From Oceanobacter sp. (GTDB lineage: Bacteria; Pseudomonadota; Gammaproteobacteria; Pseudomonadales; Oceanobacteraceae), in NCBI GenBank assembly GCA_002733645.1, contig NVWL01000012.1, positions 34,379 to 98,378 on the forward strand: a stretch of 64,000 nt of DNA, read 5' to 3'. Position numbers and translations under genes: made by a program. This document shows, piece after piece, positions 33,933 to 42,568 of this stretch. Numbering within the stretch: the stretch's first letter is position 1; each line of letters opens with the position of its first letter. The notes below the pieces were generated by a model, which had not been told where the DNA came from, did no database searches, and saw only the letters and a list, made by a program, of their open reading frames with translations.

Positions 33933-34861
33933 AGCGGGTACCATAAGCCAGAAGCTCGTTGAATCGAGAGATTCGTCTCTGACATATCAGGAATATTTAA
34001 ACGGATACTCGTTCTGCTTTTCAAATTGAGTTGATCCAACTGAGGAGACATCAATTTATTAAATAGTTCTTCATAGGAGCCATCGTCTAACGCCCGCAAC
34101 AAACCTAATTCAATGCGCATGGCTAGCAACTTATTATCACGATTCACATAAAAAAATCCGGGCTGTGGATACTGAACAAGAAAACTCTGCTCAATATCTA
34201 CCTGAGCTTTACGGCTCTGATATTCAGGAATAATTTCCTGTGCTCCACGAAGAAAACAATCACACTCGCCTGCCTGTAACATATCGAAAATCGGCAGATA
34301 CGCTTTTGAAGTCACCACAGGTAAGCCATTACGCTGCAACACCTCCGTGTCAGGCCAATATTCCCCTTGGCAAATATTGATCTTCTTTTCAGTAAAATCA
34401 TATCCCGTCATAAGACCATCGAACCTCGCCTGTTCCCCCTTGCGAATCAAACAGACTCGATGGCCAAGCAACCCCTTCAGCACAGGAAACGCGATAGGGT
34501 AAAGTTCAGTGTCATTTGTCCTTGAGGACGCGGCGCTAATTACATCAATAGCACCACGGTTTGCAATGGAAGAAATGGCATCAGGGTATTCCATGGGGGT
34601 GCTGCGCTGGAGGCGCACAGGCGGGTAAAGGTCTTCCGTTTTCTTGAATGCTAGTTCAAGGATTTCATTCACAGGAGCAGTATCGAAATTTCGCTCCCAC
34701 AGCGTAATCACCTGTTGCTCTTTGCTGGAGTTCTTTGGCTTGTCTTGGCTGCCTGTTGAAATCTCATCCGCATATAAAGTAAATGAGAAAAGAATCAATG
34801 CCGCTGAAAGCAATACAGCGAGCGCTTGACTTAAAAAATGTCGATTCAGACCAATAACCAT
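33929..34861 (-). CDS. Periplasmic binding-protein-like, tandem copy 1
   Basis: A 310-residue exported protein (signal peptide about 10-31) with the family-3 binding fold. It shares the motifs WPDTEVLQRNG and CDCFLRGAQE and a C-terminal AMRIELGLLRAL segment with the downstream copy, which starts in its stop codon. The pair arose by duplication. No transport genes are nearby. Such orphans often feed signals to sensor kinases or cyclases, but no partner is visible here. Confidence 0.75.
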   Translation of the reverse strand: MVIGLNRHFLSQALAVLLSAALILFSFTLYADEISTGSQDKPKNSSKEQQVITLWERNFDTAPVNEILELAFKKTEDLYPPVRLQRSTPMEYPDAISSIANRGAIDVISAASSRTNDTELYPIAFPVLKGLLGHRVCLIRKGEQARFDGLMTGYDFTEKKINICQGEYWPDTEVLQRNGLPVVTSKAYLPIFDMLQAGECDCFLRGAQEIIPEYQSRKAQVDIEQSFLVQYPQPGFFYVNRDNKLLAMRIELGLLRALDDGSYEELFNKLMSPQLDQLNLKSRTSIRLNIPDMSETNLSIQRASGLWYPL

Positions 34862-34977
34862 TGTCGACTCCGTTCCACCTTAGCATTCAATTCCATTCAA
34901 TATACGCGCACTCTTGTCTACTCAGCTTAGTCTATTTATTCAAAAAATGAGCTGCGTATTTGCGCCAACATTGTGGG

Positions 34978-35631
34978 TTAATCACTCGGTAAGCGCATCA
35001 ACGCTCTCACTACCGGCAACATTCTTTGAGGGTCATGCGGCGGCTCGATATACCCACGATATTCACCTTTGGGACTAATCAGTACGATATTCGCACTGTG
35101 GTCCATCAAATAGCCGCCATCATCGCGGTCTACGCGAGCATAAAAGGCATTAAGCTGCCCAGCTAACTCACGCATACCATCAGGATTACCCGTTAAGGCG
35201 ATAAACGCAGGGTTAAAGTAATCCATATACTGCTTCATGCTGGAAGACGTATCTCGCTCGGGGTCGACACTCACCAATACAATATTTAGCTGTGCTTTTT
35301 CCTCAGTAGAGAGCTGCTTCCACATTTTATTCATGTGCATCAAGGTCATCGGGCAGATATCGGGGCAATAGGTATAGCCAAAAAAGAGTAAATTCCAGCG
35401 TCCTTCGAGTGACTTCAAGTCACGCGGCTCACTGTTTTCATCGATAAAGGTGATCTCTGGTAAGGCACCGCCCTCAAATAACACAAGGCCTTCTGTCTCT
35501 TGGAATACCTTAGGCAGCCCTATAGATAACGTGTCGTCTGTTTTTCCATCACTTTTTGGCGACATCGTGATAAACGCAGCCACACCGAGTGCAGCAATCA
35601 CTACCAGAAGCAGTACAATGGTTTTTTTCAT
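34978..35631 (-). CDS. SCO1/SenC/PrrC-family protein
   Basis: A 217-residue protein with an N-terminal membrane anchor (about 4-22) and a thioredoxin-fold domain. The copper site is present: CPDIC (Cys 89 and Cys 93) and the distal His in MDHSANIVLI. Sco proteins deliver copper to the CuA site of cytochrome oxidase or act as thiol reductants. No oxidase genes lie in this window. ATG at 35631 has GAGGT; the longer frame is not needed. Confidence 0.93.
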   Translation of the reverse strand: MKKTIVLLLVVIAALGVAAFITMSPKSDGKTDDTLSIGLPKVFQETEGLVLFEGGALPEITFIDENSEPRDLKSLEGRWNLLFFGYTYCPDICPMTLMHMNKMWKQLSTEEKAQLNIVLVSVDPERDTSSSMKQYMDYFNPAFIALTGNPDGMRELAGQLNAFYARVDRDDGGYLMDHSANIVLISPKGEYRGYIEPPHDPQRMLPVVRALMRLPSD

Positions 35632-35685
35632 AGTTACCTCAGACCTTAACAAACACTCTAAACCCAAGTTCAAAACAAAATCTCT

Positions 35686-37125
35686 ATGCCTAAGCCATAC
35701 AGTGTATCAGCCTCCGACCAAACTTTGCCTGTGGCAAATCAGCGCACTATTTGGGCGCTCAGCTGGCCGATTATTCTCAGTAACATTACGGTGCCTTTAT
35801 TAGGCTTAGTCGATACTGCCATTCTGGGGCATTTGGACGACAGTCGCCCCATGGCTGCCGTAGCGATTGGCGCCCAACTATTTACATTATTGCTATGGAG
35901 CTTCGGTTTTTTACGCATGGGCACCACGGCTGTCACCGCTCAAGCGATAGGACAAAGCGGCGTTAACCGCGCTTTATTCGTACTGCAACAAGCGTTATGG
36001 ACAGTGCTTCCCATTGGTATTCTTTGCCTGACGTTAGCGCTCAGCTTAACACCACTGCTATTGCCTTTTTTCGGTGATGACCTTGTCGTCAAGTCCATGG
36101 CGGCAGAGTATTTAACAGTGAGATTTTGGGGCATCCCGATAGTCTTACTTCAGTATTGTTTTATTGGCTGGTTTATAGGTCGTGGTGACACGCGAATCCC
36201 GATGGCGATGTTGATCGTCGCCAATGTATTAAATGCGCTGTTAGATTATCTATTTGTTTGGCATTTTGACATGGGCGCCGCTGGTGTCGCCCTTGGTACT
36301 TTGCTCGCCGATACCGGAGCCTTATTGATAGCGATTTACGCCGCTTACCGTTGTGGCCTACGCCTGCCGTTTTCGGCACCTCAGCTTACCCTGTTAAAAA
36401 ACATGCTCGTTATAAATAGCCACCTATTTGTGCGAACACTTTGTTTACTGTCTGTGTTTGCACTTTTTACGGCACTCGGTGCAAATCAAGGCAGTATCGT
36501 AGTAGCCAGTAATGCTGTGCTGATTACCTTATTACTGCTGATATCAAATGCACTGGATGGTTTTGCCCACGCCGCAGAGAGCTTAACTGGGCGCTACCTA
36601 GGGGCCAAAAAGATCGAGCAAGTTCATACAACCTTAAAACTCACGGCATTAGATACGGTTTTAGTCGCCGCACTAATGTCCATAGCATTTGCCCTAGGTG
36701 GTGACTTACTCTTCACTTTATTGACGGACAATCCCGAGGTGCTGCCTAGGCTAGAATCAATGCACCTGTGGTTGTGGTTATTACCACTAACCGGAGCGGC
36801 GAGTTATTGGCTGGATGGCGTTATGATTGGCGCCCAAGCCAGTAAAGCGATGCGTAATTCGATGCTAGCTGCAGCTTTCTTTGTATTTTTACCGTTAGCA
36901 ACCCTGCCGCACTGGCTAAGCTTTATGACAGAACATCTAACAAGCTTTCATTGGGTAGAATGGTCAGAGAATTGGCAGTCTTCTTGGCTAAGTAACGGGT
37001 CAAGTAACAATGTGTATTTATGGGTCGCCTTCCATCTATTTTTACTGGCGCGAGCTGTCTTTCTTTTACCTGTTTTTCTGACACTTTGGAGAAATCCGCA
37101 AAAGTTTTCTGCAATCGACTGGTAG
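35686..37125 (+). CDS. MATE-family efflux protein (DinF-like)
   Basis: A 479-residue membrane protein with about twelve helices. The family opening is present: LSWPIILSNITVPLLGLVDT followed by AILGHL, then FGFLRMGTTAVTAQA, and the matching second half ALDGFAHAAESLTGRYLG. MATE proteins export organic cations or drugs using Na+ or H+. DinF-group members are linked to oxidative stress. A hydrophilic insert near 400-435 (SFHWVEWSENWQSSWLSNGS) is longer than usual. Divergent from the Sco gene. Confidence 0.9.
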   Translation: MPKPYSVSASDQTLPVANQRTIWALSWPIILSNITVPLLGLVDTAILGHLDDSRPMAAVAIGAQLFTLLLWSFGFLRMGTTAVTAQAIGQSGVNRALFVLQQALWTVLPIGILCLTLALSLTPLLLPFFGDDLVVKSMAAEYLTVRFWGIPIVLLQYCFIGWFIGRGDTRIPMAMLIVANVLNALLDYLFVWHFDMGAAGVALGTLLADTGALLIAIYAAYRCGLRLPFSAPQLTLLKNMLVINSHLFVRTLCLLSVFALFTALGANQGSIVVASNAVLITLLLLISNALDGFAHAAESLTGRYLGAKKIEQVHTTLKLTALDTVLVAALMSIAFALGGDLLFTLLTDNPEVLPRLESMHLWLWLLPLTGAASYWLDGVMIGAQASKAMRNSMLAAAFFVFLPLATLPHWLSFMTEHLTSFHWVEWSENWQSSWLSNGSSNNVYLWVAFHLFLLARAVFLLPVFLTLWRNPQKFSAIDW

Positions 37126-37206
37126 AACCGTCAATCTTAACTATACTTTTTTCCATAGCAGCGAGATTACGCGCTAACCAATTGTTTTATATAGGAAAAA
37201 GTTTTA

Positions 37207-37860
37207 ATGACTCAGATGGAATTCGCCACGGAATTTGAAGCTAATCTCCAGGCAGCACTGATAAAAGAACAAAATCATGCCCTACTCAATAAAAAAATTG
37301 AACAGCGCCAACACGATATTGCACGTATCATCGCACTGCCTGACACCGGCGCGACAGAAAGCTTAGTGCAATATGTTATCGACTATATTCGTTACTTACC
37401 TACGCTTTTGAATGACCTCCACGAGGCAGGCCAGCAAACCGGCATGACAGCGATTACCACACCCGTGATTGCCGCCGCGAGCGAGTTCTTATTAGCCCCG
37501 CCAGCTGAAGTAGAAGAAGAGACTGGATTGATTGCGCTGATGGATGAAGCGTATCTTGCCTTTCGTCTACTCGAAGAAGTGAATGAATCTTGCCTGCATC
37601 GTATTGGCCAACCGCTTATCCCGCTGGATATGTGTTTATCCAACATCATGATTCATACCTTGATTGATGAGCCGTTTGCGAATCAATTAGATGCCATGGT
37701 CGAGTTGCGCGTAGAACGCCTGTTCGAGAAGCGCACGGAATACAAAGAGAGTGGATTCGAGCAATTTATGCAGCGTTTAAATAACGCCGATGTCATGAAC
37801 CTTAGCCAGCGTTGGTCTTGCTTCTCAAGCCAGCTAGGCTTGCAAAGCGCGTTTGTATAA
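37207..37860 (+). CDS. Unknown helical protein
   Basis: A 217-residue soluble, mostly helical protein without signal peptide. Segments such as IEQRQHDIARIIALPDTGAT and DYIRYLPTLLNDLHEAGQQT look like a helical bundle. I do not recognise a family or catalytic motif. AGGAAAA precedes the ATG. Its stop lies 3 nt from the convergent LysR stop. Confidence 0.7.
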   Translation: MTQMEFATEFEANLQAALIKEQNHALLNKKIEQRQHDIARIIALPDTGATESLVQYVIDYIRYLPTLLNDLHEAGQQTGMTAITTPVIAAASEFLLAPPAEVEEETGLIALMDEAYLAFRLLEEVNESCLHRIGQPLIPLDMCLSNIMIHTLIDEPFANQLDAMVELRVERLFEKRTEYKESGFEQFMQRLNNADVMNLSQRWSCFSSQLGLQSAFV

Positions 37861-37863
37861 GCC

Positions 37864-38751
37864 TTACTCGCTTGAGATATTGCGCTGCAAAAACCCCAGC
37901 AGCGCTTTCAACCGCACGCTTTGCCGCATATCTTTGTGATACACAAACCACATTTTTGATGGCTCACGGTCTATTGCCAAATCGACTTGTGTTAAATCAG
38001 ACTCAACACCAAAACGTTGATTCACCAAGCTGAGCGGGCCTATGCCCATACCCGCTCTAACCGCACTTTCAATGTCGCTAAAACTGTTGCTCTGAAACGC
38101 TAATTGCTCGGGTTTAATACGCTCAATCATATCCCGAACGATCGGAATCCGAGTTTTATCGCCACTAGGAAGAACCCAGAAATGTTGATTTACCTCATCA
38201 AGCGTCTGAGGCAGACCATATTGCTTAACGTATAAATCCGAGGCATAAAAATTGAGGCTCACGTTCATTAAAGAGCGGGCGATCAAGTCAGGCTCTTGCG
38301 GTTCACTGCCAATGCGAATCGCCACGTGTACATCACCATCCGCCAGCGACAACACATCGTCCGTCGCCATTATTTGCACCCTAACCTGCGGATACTCCTG
38401 ACGAAAAGCATGCAGTATGGGGGCAAAATACGGTGAAAAATCTGTCACTGTGGAGATTCGTAGGGTTCCGCTAGGCGCGGCCTCTACCGTCGTTAACGTA
38501 TTCAATAAGCGCTGAATATCACCGGTAATAGGCCGCATTTTCTCAACCATAATACGACCAGAGTCAGTCAACTGGTAGCCACGCTGATGACGAATAAATA
38601 AGCGCAGCCCAAGGGTATCTTCAAGGCGATTCACCGCCCTCAACGCCGTACTGTGATTAATGCCTAAGGCTTCGCCAGCTCTACTTAAGCTACCTTCGCG
38701 GGCAACATGGTAAGCAATTCGAAGATCATCTAACCGAATATTGTGATCCAT
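37864..38751 (-). CDS. LysR-family transcriptional regulator
   Basis: A 295-residue regulator. The N-terminal winged helix (about 6-65) reads LRIAYHVAREGSLSRAGEAL then HSTALRAVNRLEDTLGLRLF, typical of LysR proteins with a His in place of the usual recognition Ser. The C-terminal effector domain follows (about 90-290). It is divergent from cytochrome b561 and YceI genes with a palindromic site between, so it probably controls them. ATG at 38751 has AGGATA. Confidence 0.92.
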   Translation of the reverse strand: MDHNIRLDDLRIAYHVAREGSLSRAGEALGINHSTALRAVNRLEDTLGLRLFIRHQRGYQLTDSGRIMVEKMRPITGDIQRLLNTLTTVEAAPSGTLRISTVTDFSPYFAPILHAFRQEYPQVRVQIMATDDVLSLADGDVHVAIRIGSEPQEPDLIARSLMNVSLNFYASDLYVKQYGLPQTLDEVNQHFWVLPSGDKTRIPIVRDMIERIKPEQLAFQSNSFSDIESAVRAGMGIGPLSLVNQRFGVESDLTQVDLAIDREPSKMWFVYHKDMRQSVRLKALLGFLQRNISSE

Positions 38752-38782
38752 TATCCTGCCTTTTATAAATGGCCAACTAATC

Positions 38783-38800
38783 TTGTGCATTTTTGCACAA
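38783..38800. promoter_or_regulatory. Palindromic operator between LysR and b561
   Basis: TTGTGCATTTTTGCACAA is a perfect 18-bp palindrome (7-bp arms, TTTT centre) in the divergent gap. It contains the T-N11-A pattern of LysR sites. The likely binder is the adjacent LysR protein. Confidence 0.7.
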
Positions 38801-38879
38801 CTATTGTCTAAAGCTAGAGCTATTTAACACAATCAATTCGAGCTACTGTGTTTGTATTGAATGACAACAGGAAACCGAC

Positions 38880-39425
38880 ATGACATTAAGGAATACCAAA
38901 TCATCCTACGGCTGGGTGGCCATATGCCTCCACTGGGTAGTAGCACTGGCTGTATTTGGCATGTTTGGTCTGGGTCTTTATATGGTTGAACTGACGTATT
39001 ACGACGCCTGGTATAAAGGTTCACTTGATCTGCACAAGTCGGCGGGCTTAACGATAGCCGCCCTCGTCTTCGCTCGATTAGTATGGAAGTTCATCAATCC
39101 AACGCCCGTAGGTTTATCCAAAAAGCCTTTGGAGAATCTCGCCGGACACTTAGCGCACATAGCGTTGTATTTAATCATGGCGGCTTTGTTTATCTCGGGC
39201 TACCTTATTTCCACAGCCGATGGGCATAGCATAGAAGTATTTGGCTTGTTCTCTGTACCGGCGACGTTAACCGGCGATAACCAAGAAGATATTGCCGGTG
39301 ATATTCACGAATGGTTAGCTTGGGGCCTGGTTAGTTTGGTCGCTTTGCATGCTTTAGCCGCGCTAAAACATCACTTTATTAATAAAGATGGAACCTTAGT
39401 CAGAATGTTCCGTCCACAGAAATAA
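38880..39425 (+). CDS. Cytochrome b561
   Basis: A 181-residue four-helix membrane cytochrome. Candidate heme ligands are the His residues in CLHWVVALAVFG, LDLHKSAG, LAHIALYLIM and ALHALAALKHHF. Members of this proteobacterial group move electrons across the membrane, often to a YceI partner or for superoxide oxidation. The YceI gene follows in 40 nt, the common pairing. Confidence 0.93.
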   Translation: MTLRNTKSSYGWVAICLHWVVALAVFGMFGLGLYMVELTYYDAWYKGSLDLHKSAGLTIAALVFARLVWKFINPTPVGLSKKPLENLAGHLAHIALYLIMAALFISGYLISTADGHSIEVFGLFSVPATLTGDNQEDIAGDIHEWLAWGLVSLVALHALAALKHHFINKDGTLVRMFRPQK

Positions 39426-39465
39426 CTCTGATAGATAATCAATATTAAACCCCATGGAGAAACAC

Positions 39466-40041
39466 ATGAAAAAACTACTACTTGCTACTGCAATTACTGG
39501 CTCAGCTCTGATTACATCCGTTGCAAACGCGGCAACCTACGACATTGATAATGAAGGTGCTCACGCGTCTATTAATTTCAAAATTCAGCATTTGGGTTAC
39601 AGCTGGCTAACTGGGCGCTTTAACGATTTTGATGGTTCGTTTGAATACGATGCAGCAAAGCCAGCAGATTCTTCAATTAACGTGACTATCGACACCACCA
39701 GCATTGATTCAAACCATGCTGAACGTGATAAGCACTTAAAAGGCTCAGACTTTCTTGACGTTAAAAAGTACCCAACAGCGACATTTAAGAGCACTGGCTT
39801 TAAATCAACCGGCGAAGGCGTGGGTAACATGACCGGTGAATTTACCCTGCATGGCGTAACCAAAACCATCACTATTCCGGTAGAGCGCCTAGGCGAAGGG
39901 AATGATCCATGGGGTGGCTACCGTGCCGGCTTCAGCGGTGCCACCGTACTTAAGCTAAGCGACTACGGCATTGATTATAACTTAGGCCCTGCTTCTAGCA
40001 CCGTTGAGATCGAACTACACGTTGAAGGTAAGCGCCAGTAA
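39466..40041 (+). CDS. YceI-family periplasmic lipid-binding protein
   Basis: A 191-residue exported protein (signal peptide ending ANA, about residue 22). The lipocalin-like beta barrel shows the usual YceI sequence: HASINFKIQHLGYSWLTGRF, the ADSSINVTIDTTSID strand, FLDVKKYPTATFKST, and FTLHGVTKTITIPV. YceI binds isoprenoid lipids such as polyprenyl chains. ATG 39466 has GGAGA. Its terminator follows at 40154. Confidence 0.94.
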   Translation: MKKLLLATAITGSALITSVANAATYDIDNEGAHASINFKIQHLGYSWLTGRFNDFDGSFEYDAAKPADSSINVTIDTTSIDSNHAERDKHLKGSDFLDVKKYPTATFKSTGFKSTGEGVGNMTGEFTLHGVTKTITIPVERLGEGNDPWGGYRAGFSGATVLKLSDYGIDYNLGPASSTVEIELHVEGKRQ

Positions 40042-40118
40042 GGCGTTAAGGTATTTAGCCTTGCACGCTTGACCTCGCATCGCGGCATAATTCTTACTGA
40101 TGGCAACCTCAGGATGGA

Positions 40119-40157
40119 AACATCAAGATAGAACATCAGGACAGAACATCAAGATAG
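40119..40157. repeat. Three tandem 13-bp repeats
   Basis: AACATCAAGATAG, AACATCAGGACAG and AACATCAAGATAG follow one another exactly, with a fourth degenerate copy just upstream (40105-40117). They lie between the yceI stop and its terminator. Confidence 0.85.
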
Positions 40158-40187
40158 AAAGCCCAGTTAATCTGGGCTTTTTCTATG
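40154..40187 (+). terminator. Terminator of b561-yceI
   Basis: AAAGCCCAG (40158-40166) and CTGGGCTTT (40172-40180) with a TTAAT loop, followed by TTTCTAT. Confidence 0.88.
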
Positions 40188-40231
40188 GTTAGTTAAATAT
40201 CAGAACTCATCAATTTAACAAGGATCTCCCC

Positions 40232-41164
40232 ATGAAACTGCTCTCCTCCCTCACTATCGCAACCGCCATTCTCGCCTTCGCACCTCTTTCTTTTGCCGGT
40301 GATCACGGCCATGAACACTCGCATGACAACAGCAGCGCTGCGGCAAAACCAGAGGTTAAAATTACAAGCAACGAAGTCGCTTCTGGTATTTATATGATGA
40401 TGGGCCAAGGTGGCAACATCACTGTTAGTATTGGTGAAGACGGTACATTTTTGGTCGACGATCAGTATGCCCCAATGAGCGAAAAAATCAGCGCTGCCAT
40501 TAAAAATGCTGGCGGAGATACACCACGATTTTTACTTAATACTCACTGGCATGGCGATCACACTGGCGGGAATAAAGCATTTGGTGAGCAAGGTACGATT
40601 ATTGTTGCTCACGAGAATGTCCGAAAGCGTCTAACAAGCGATCAATTTGTGAAAGCGTTTAATATGAAATCAGGCCCACAGCCTAAAGCCGCATTGCCTG
40701 TTATCACCTTTACGGACGGCATCAATTTCCACTGGAACAACAACACAGTAGAAGCTCACCATGTTGCCAACGCGCATACAGATTCAGACAGCTATGTTTA
40801 CTTTAAAGAATCGAATGTAGTGTCTACCGGCGATTTATATTTTGCAGGCTTCTATCCATTTATTGATCCAGATAGCAAAGGGTCTTTAGCTGGAATGATT
40901 GCAGGTGTGACTGAAATTTTAGCGTTTATTAATAACGAGACTAAAGTGATTCCGGGACATGGCCCACTCTCGAATAAAAATGAATTAACGGCTTATCGAG
41001 ATATGCTCCAAAATGTTTATGATCGTATTAAAGCCTTAAAAGAAGATGGCAAATCTCTCGATGAAATTATTGCCGCCAAGCCAACCGAAGACTTTGATGA
41101 TCAATGGGCCGACGGCATATTCACAGCAGATAAGTGGATCAGTATTATTTACCCAACGATTTAA
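40232..41164 (+). CDS. Periplasmic metallo-beta-lactamase-fold hydrolase
   Basis: A 310-residue exported protein (signal peptide about 1-22) with a His-rich mature N-terminus (GDHGHEHSHD). The MBL metal motif is HWHGDHTGG (about 105-113), with later ligands in HVANAHTDSDSYVYF and VIPGHGPLS. The order and spacing fit subclass B3-like or quinoprotein-relay/glyoxalase-II-like proteins. True beta-lactamase activity cannot be assumed. Single gene; a bidirectional terminator follows. Confidence 0.88.
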   Translation: MKLLSSLTIATAILAFAPLSFAGDHGHEHSHDNSSAAAKPEVKITSNEVASGIYMMMGQGGNITVSIGEDGTFLVDDQYAPMSEKISAAIKNAGGDTPRFLLNTHWHGDHTGGNKAFGEQGTIIVAHENVRKRLTSDQFVKAFNMKSGPQPKAALPVITFTDGINFHWNNNTVEAHHVANAHTDSDSYVYFKESNVVSTGDLYFAGFYPFIDPDSKGSLAGMIAGVTEILAFINNETKVIPGHGPLSNKNELTAYRDMLQNVYDRIKALKEDGKSLDEIIAAKPTEDFDDQWADGIFTADKWISIIYPTI

Positions 41165-41191
41165 ACGTAAACACCGTATGGCAGACCAATG

Positions 41192-41220
41192 AAAACGCCA
41201 GTCAGTGACTGGCGTTTTTA
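41192..41220. terminator. Bidirectional terminator
   Basis: AAAACGCCAGTCA (41192-41204) is followed, after one base, by its complement ending GGCGTTTTTA. A-run on one side and T-run on the other serve both the hydrolase gene (plus) and the anti-sigma gene (minus). Confidence 0.9.
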
Positions 41221-41244
41221 TTGGTTAACGTCGCATTCAATTTT

Positions 41245-41934
41245 TTACAGAATGGTTAACTCTGTCACATACAATACTTCGCCCGGTAACCCAGTCACCG
41301 AACCACCCGGCAACTCTCGACTTACAGCCATCGCTTTAATTGCCATATCGCGGGTGTTTACCGCCAGTGTTCGGGACAGCATGCCGCTTTCAGGCACTAA
41401 ACCAAGAGAAATTGGTGAGCCGCCATCCGCCGGTACAATCCATAATTCATAATCATATTCATCCGACATCGCTACGGCGCTAGTCGCCTGCACAGTCAAC
41501 TCACCGTCAGACACTTCCATCAACCACAATGGCTGGTTCCCATCTTTAAACACCGCCACTTGTTCCGTCAGTGTTGTTTGCTCTGTTACTGGCATTAGGA
41601 AGAATATTCCCATGATCAACACTGCTGCCGTTGCCAAGCCACCGCCCCAAGCAAGCCAAGGAGATTTGGTTTCATCATTGGCGGCGTCCTGCTTATCCAT
41701 CGCGGTAAAGCCAATGCGATGACTAATGTCGTCCCACATATGTGGAGGCGGAGATTGCAATGGCAAACGCTCATTCAAAGGCGCGAGCATTTGCTCCCAA
41801 AACCAGACTCGTTCACGCACCGCTGGGTAGGTTTGCATTAATCGAATAAAGCGCTCTCGGGCAAGGCCTTGCATGGTGCCCATGACGTAGTCAGACGCCA
41901 GTGCATCCAATCGTTCATCTTTAAGATAATTCAT
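41245..41934 (-). CDS. Anti-sigma factor (RskA type)
   Basis: A 229-residue membrane protein. The N-terminal cytosolic part (1-90) has the RskA-type opening (LDALASDYVMGTMQGLARER). It is followed by one membrane helix (about 93-115) and a periplasmic RskA domain (WLMEVSDGELTVQATSAVAM; YELWIVPADGGSPISLGLVP). It should hold the adjacent ECF sigma factor inactive until a signal releases it. It overlaps the sigma gene by 14 nt and is last in the cluster. Confidence 0.92.
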   Translation of the reverse strand: MNYLKDERLDALASDYVMGTMQGLARERFIRLMQTYPAVRERVWFWEQMLAPLNERLPLQSPPPHMWDDISHRIGFTAMDKQDAANDETKSPWLAWGGGLATAAVLIMGIFFLMPVTEQTTLTEQVAVFKDGNQPLWLMEVSDGELTVQATSAVAMSDEYDYELWIVPADGGSPISLGLVPESGMLSRTLAVNTRDMAIKAMAVSRELPGGSVTGLPGEVLYVTELTIL

Positions 41935-42481
41935 TGTTTAGGCACCCCTTTAGACGTTGTAGCCCTCGACGAATCCAACTTTTGACCGTGCCTAATGGCG
42001 TGTCTGTATGCGCCTGAATTTCAGCGTGTGTTAACCCTTGGTAATAGGCTAAATGAATAAACTGAAGGTCATTTTGATTAAGTGTACCCATGCAATGCGT
42101 CAGCGCGGCTGTGTCAGGAGCCTCAGGATTCAAAGGCGATACGAGCTCTGGCGCGACCAACTCTAAGGTATCATCTTGGTCGATCGAATCCTGACGGCCT
42201 TCCTTTCGGCTAATGGCCCTCAACATATCGATACATCGGTAGCGCACGATGCTACTCATCCATGTCATCACACTGCCCCGCCCTTCATGATATTCGCCCG
42301 CGTTGTGCCAGATTTTAACATAGGCTTCTTGAAGCGCTTCCTCAGCCCGTTCGGGTGTTCTCATAAGCTGCATAGCGACACCATACAAGCGTGAGCCAGA
42401 CCCTTCATATAACTCTTCAAAGGCTTGCCTCTCACCTCGAGCAACCGCTCGAATTAGGCGACGTTGATGTTCTATTTCCAT
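41921..42481 (-). CDS. ECF sigma factor
   Basis: A 186-residue extracytoplasmic-function sigma factor. Sigma-2 includes AFEELYEGSGSRLYGVAMQL and AEEALQEAYVKIWHNAGEYH; sigma-4 includes YYQGLTHAEIQAHTDTPLGT with VKSWIRRGLQRL. The SigK/RskA pairing is clear from the overlapping anti-sigma gene. GGGGAGG lies 6 nt before the ATG. A short element shared with another promoter in this cluster lies just upstream. Confidence 0.95.
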   Translation of the reverse strand: MEIEHQRRLIRAVARGERQAFEELYEGSGSRLYGVAMQLMRTPERAEEALQEAYVKIWHNAGEYHEGRGSVMTWMSSIVRYRCIDMLRAISRKEGRQDSIDQDDTLELVAPELVSPLNPEAPDTAALTHCMGTLNQNDLQFIHLAYYQGLTHAEIQAHTDTPLGTVKSWIRRGLQRLKGCLNNELS

Positions 42482-42496
42482 TCACTGCCTCCCCTT

Positions 42497-42516
42497 TTTA
42501 CAATTGGGTATTGCAC
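42497..42516 (-). promoter_or_regulatory. Shared element upstream of the ECF sigma gene
   Basis: On the minus strand this reads GTGCAATACCCAATTG. Its core, GCAATACCCAA (42503-42513), recurs exactly upstream of the 43672 gene. Two copies inside one sigma-factor cluster suggest a promoter or operator. Confidence 0.4.
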
Positions 42517-42568
42517 TGTTTTGTGAAAAGATTGGCCGCGAACTAAGGTCAGCGACAACAACCCTTGT

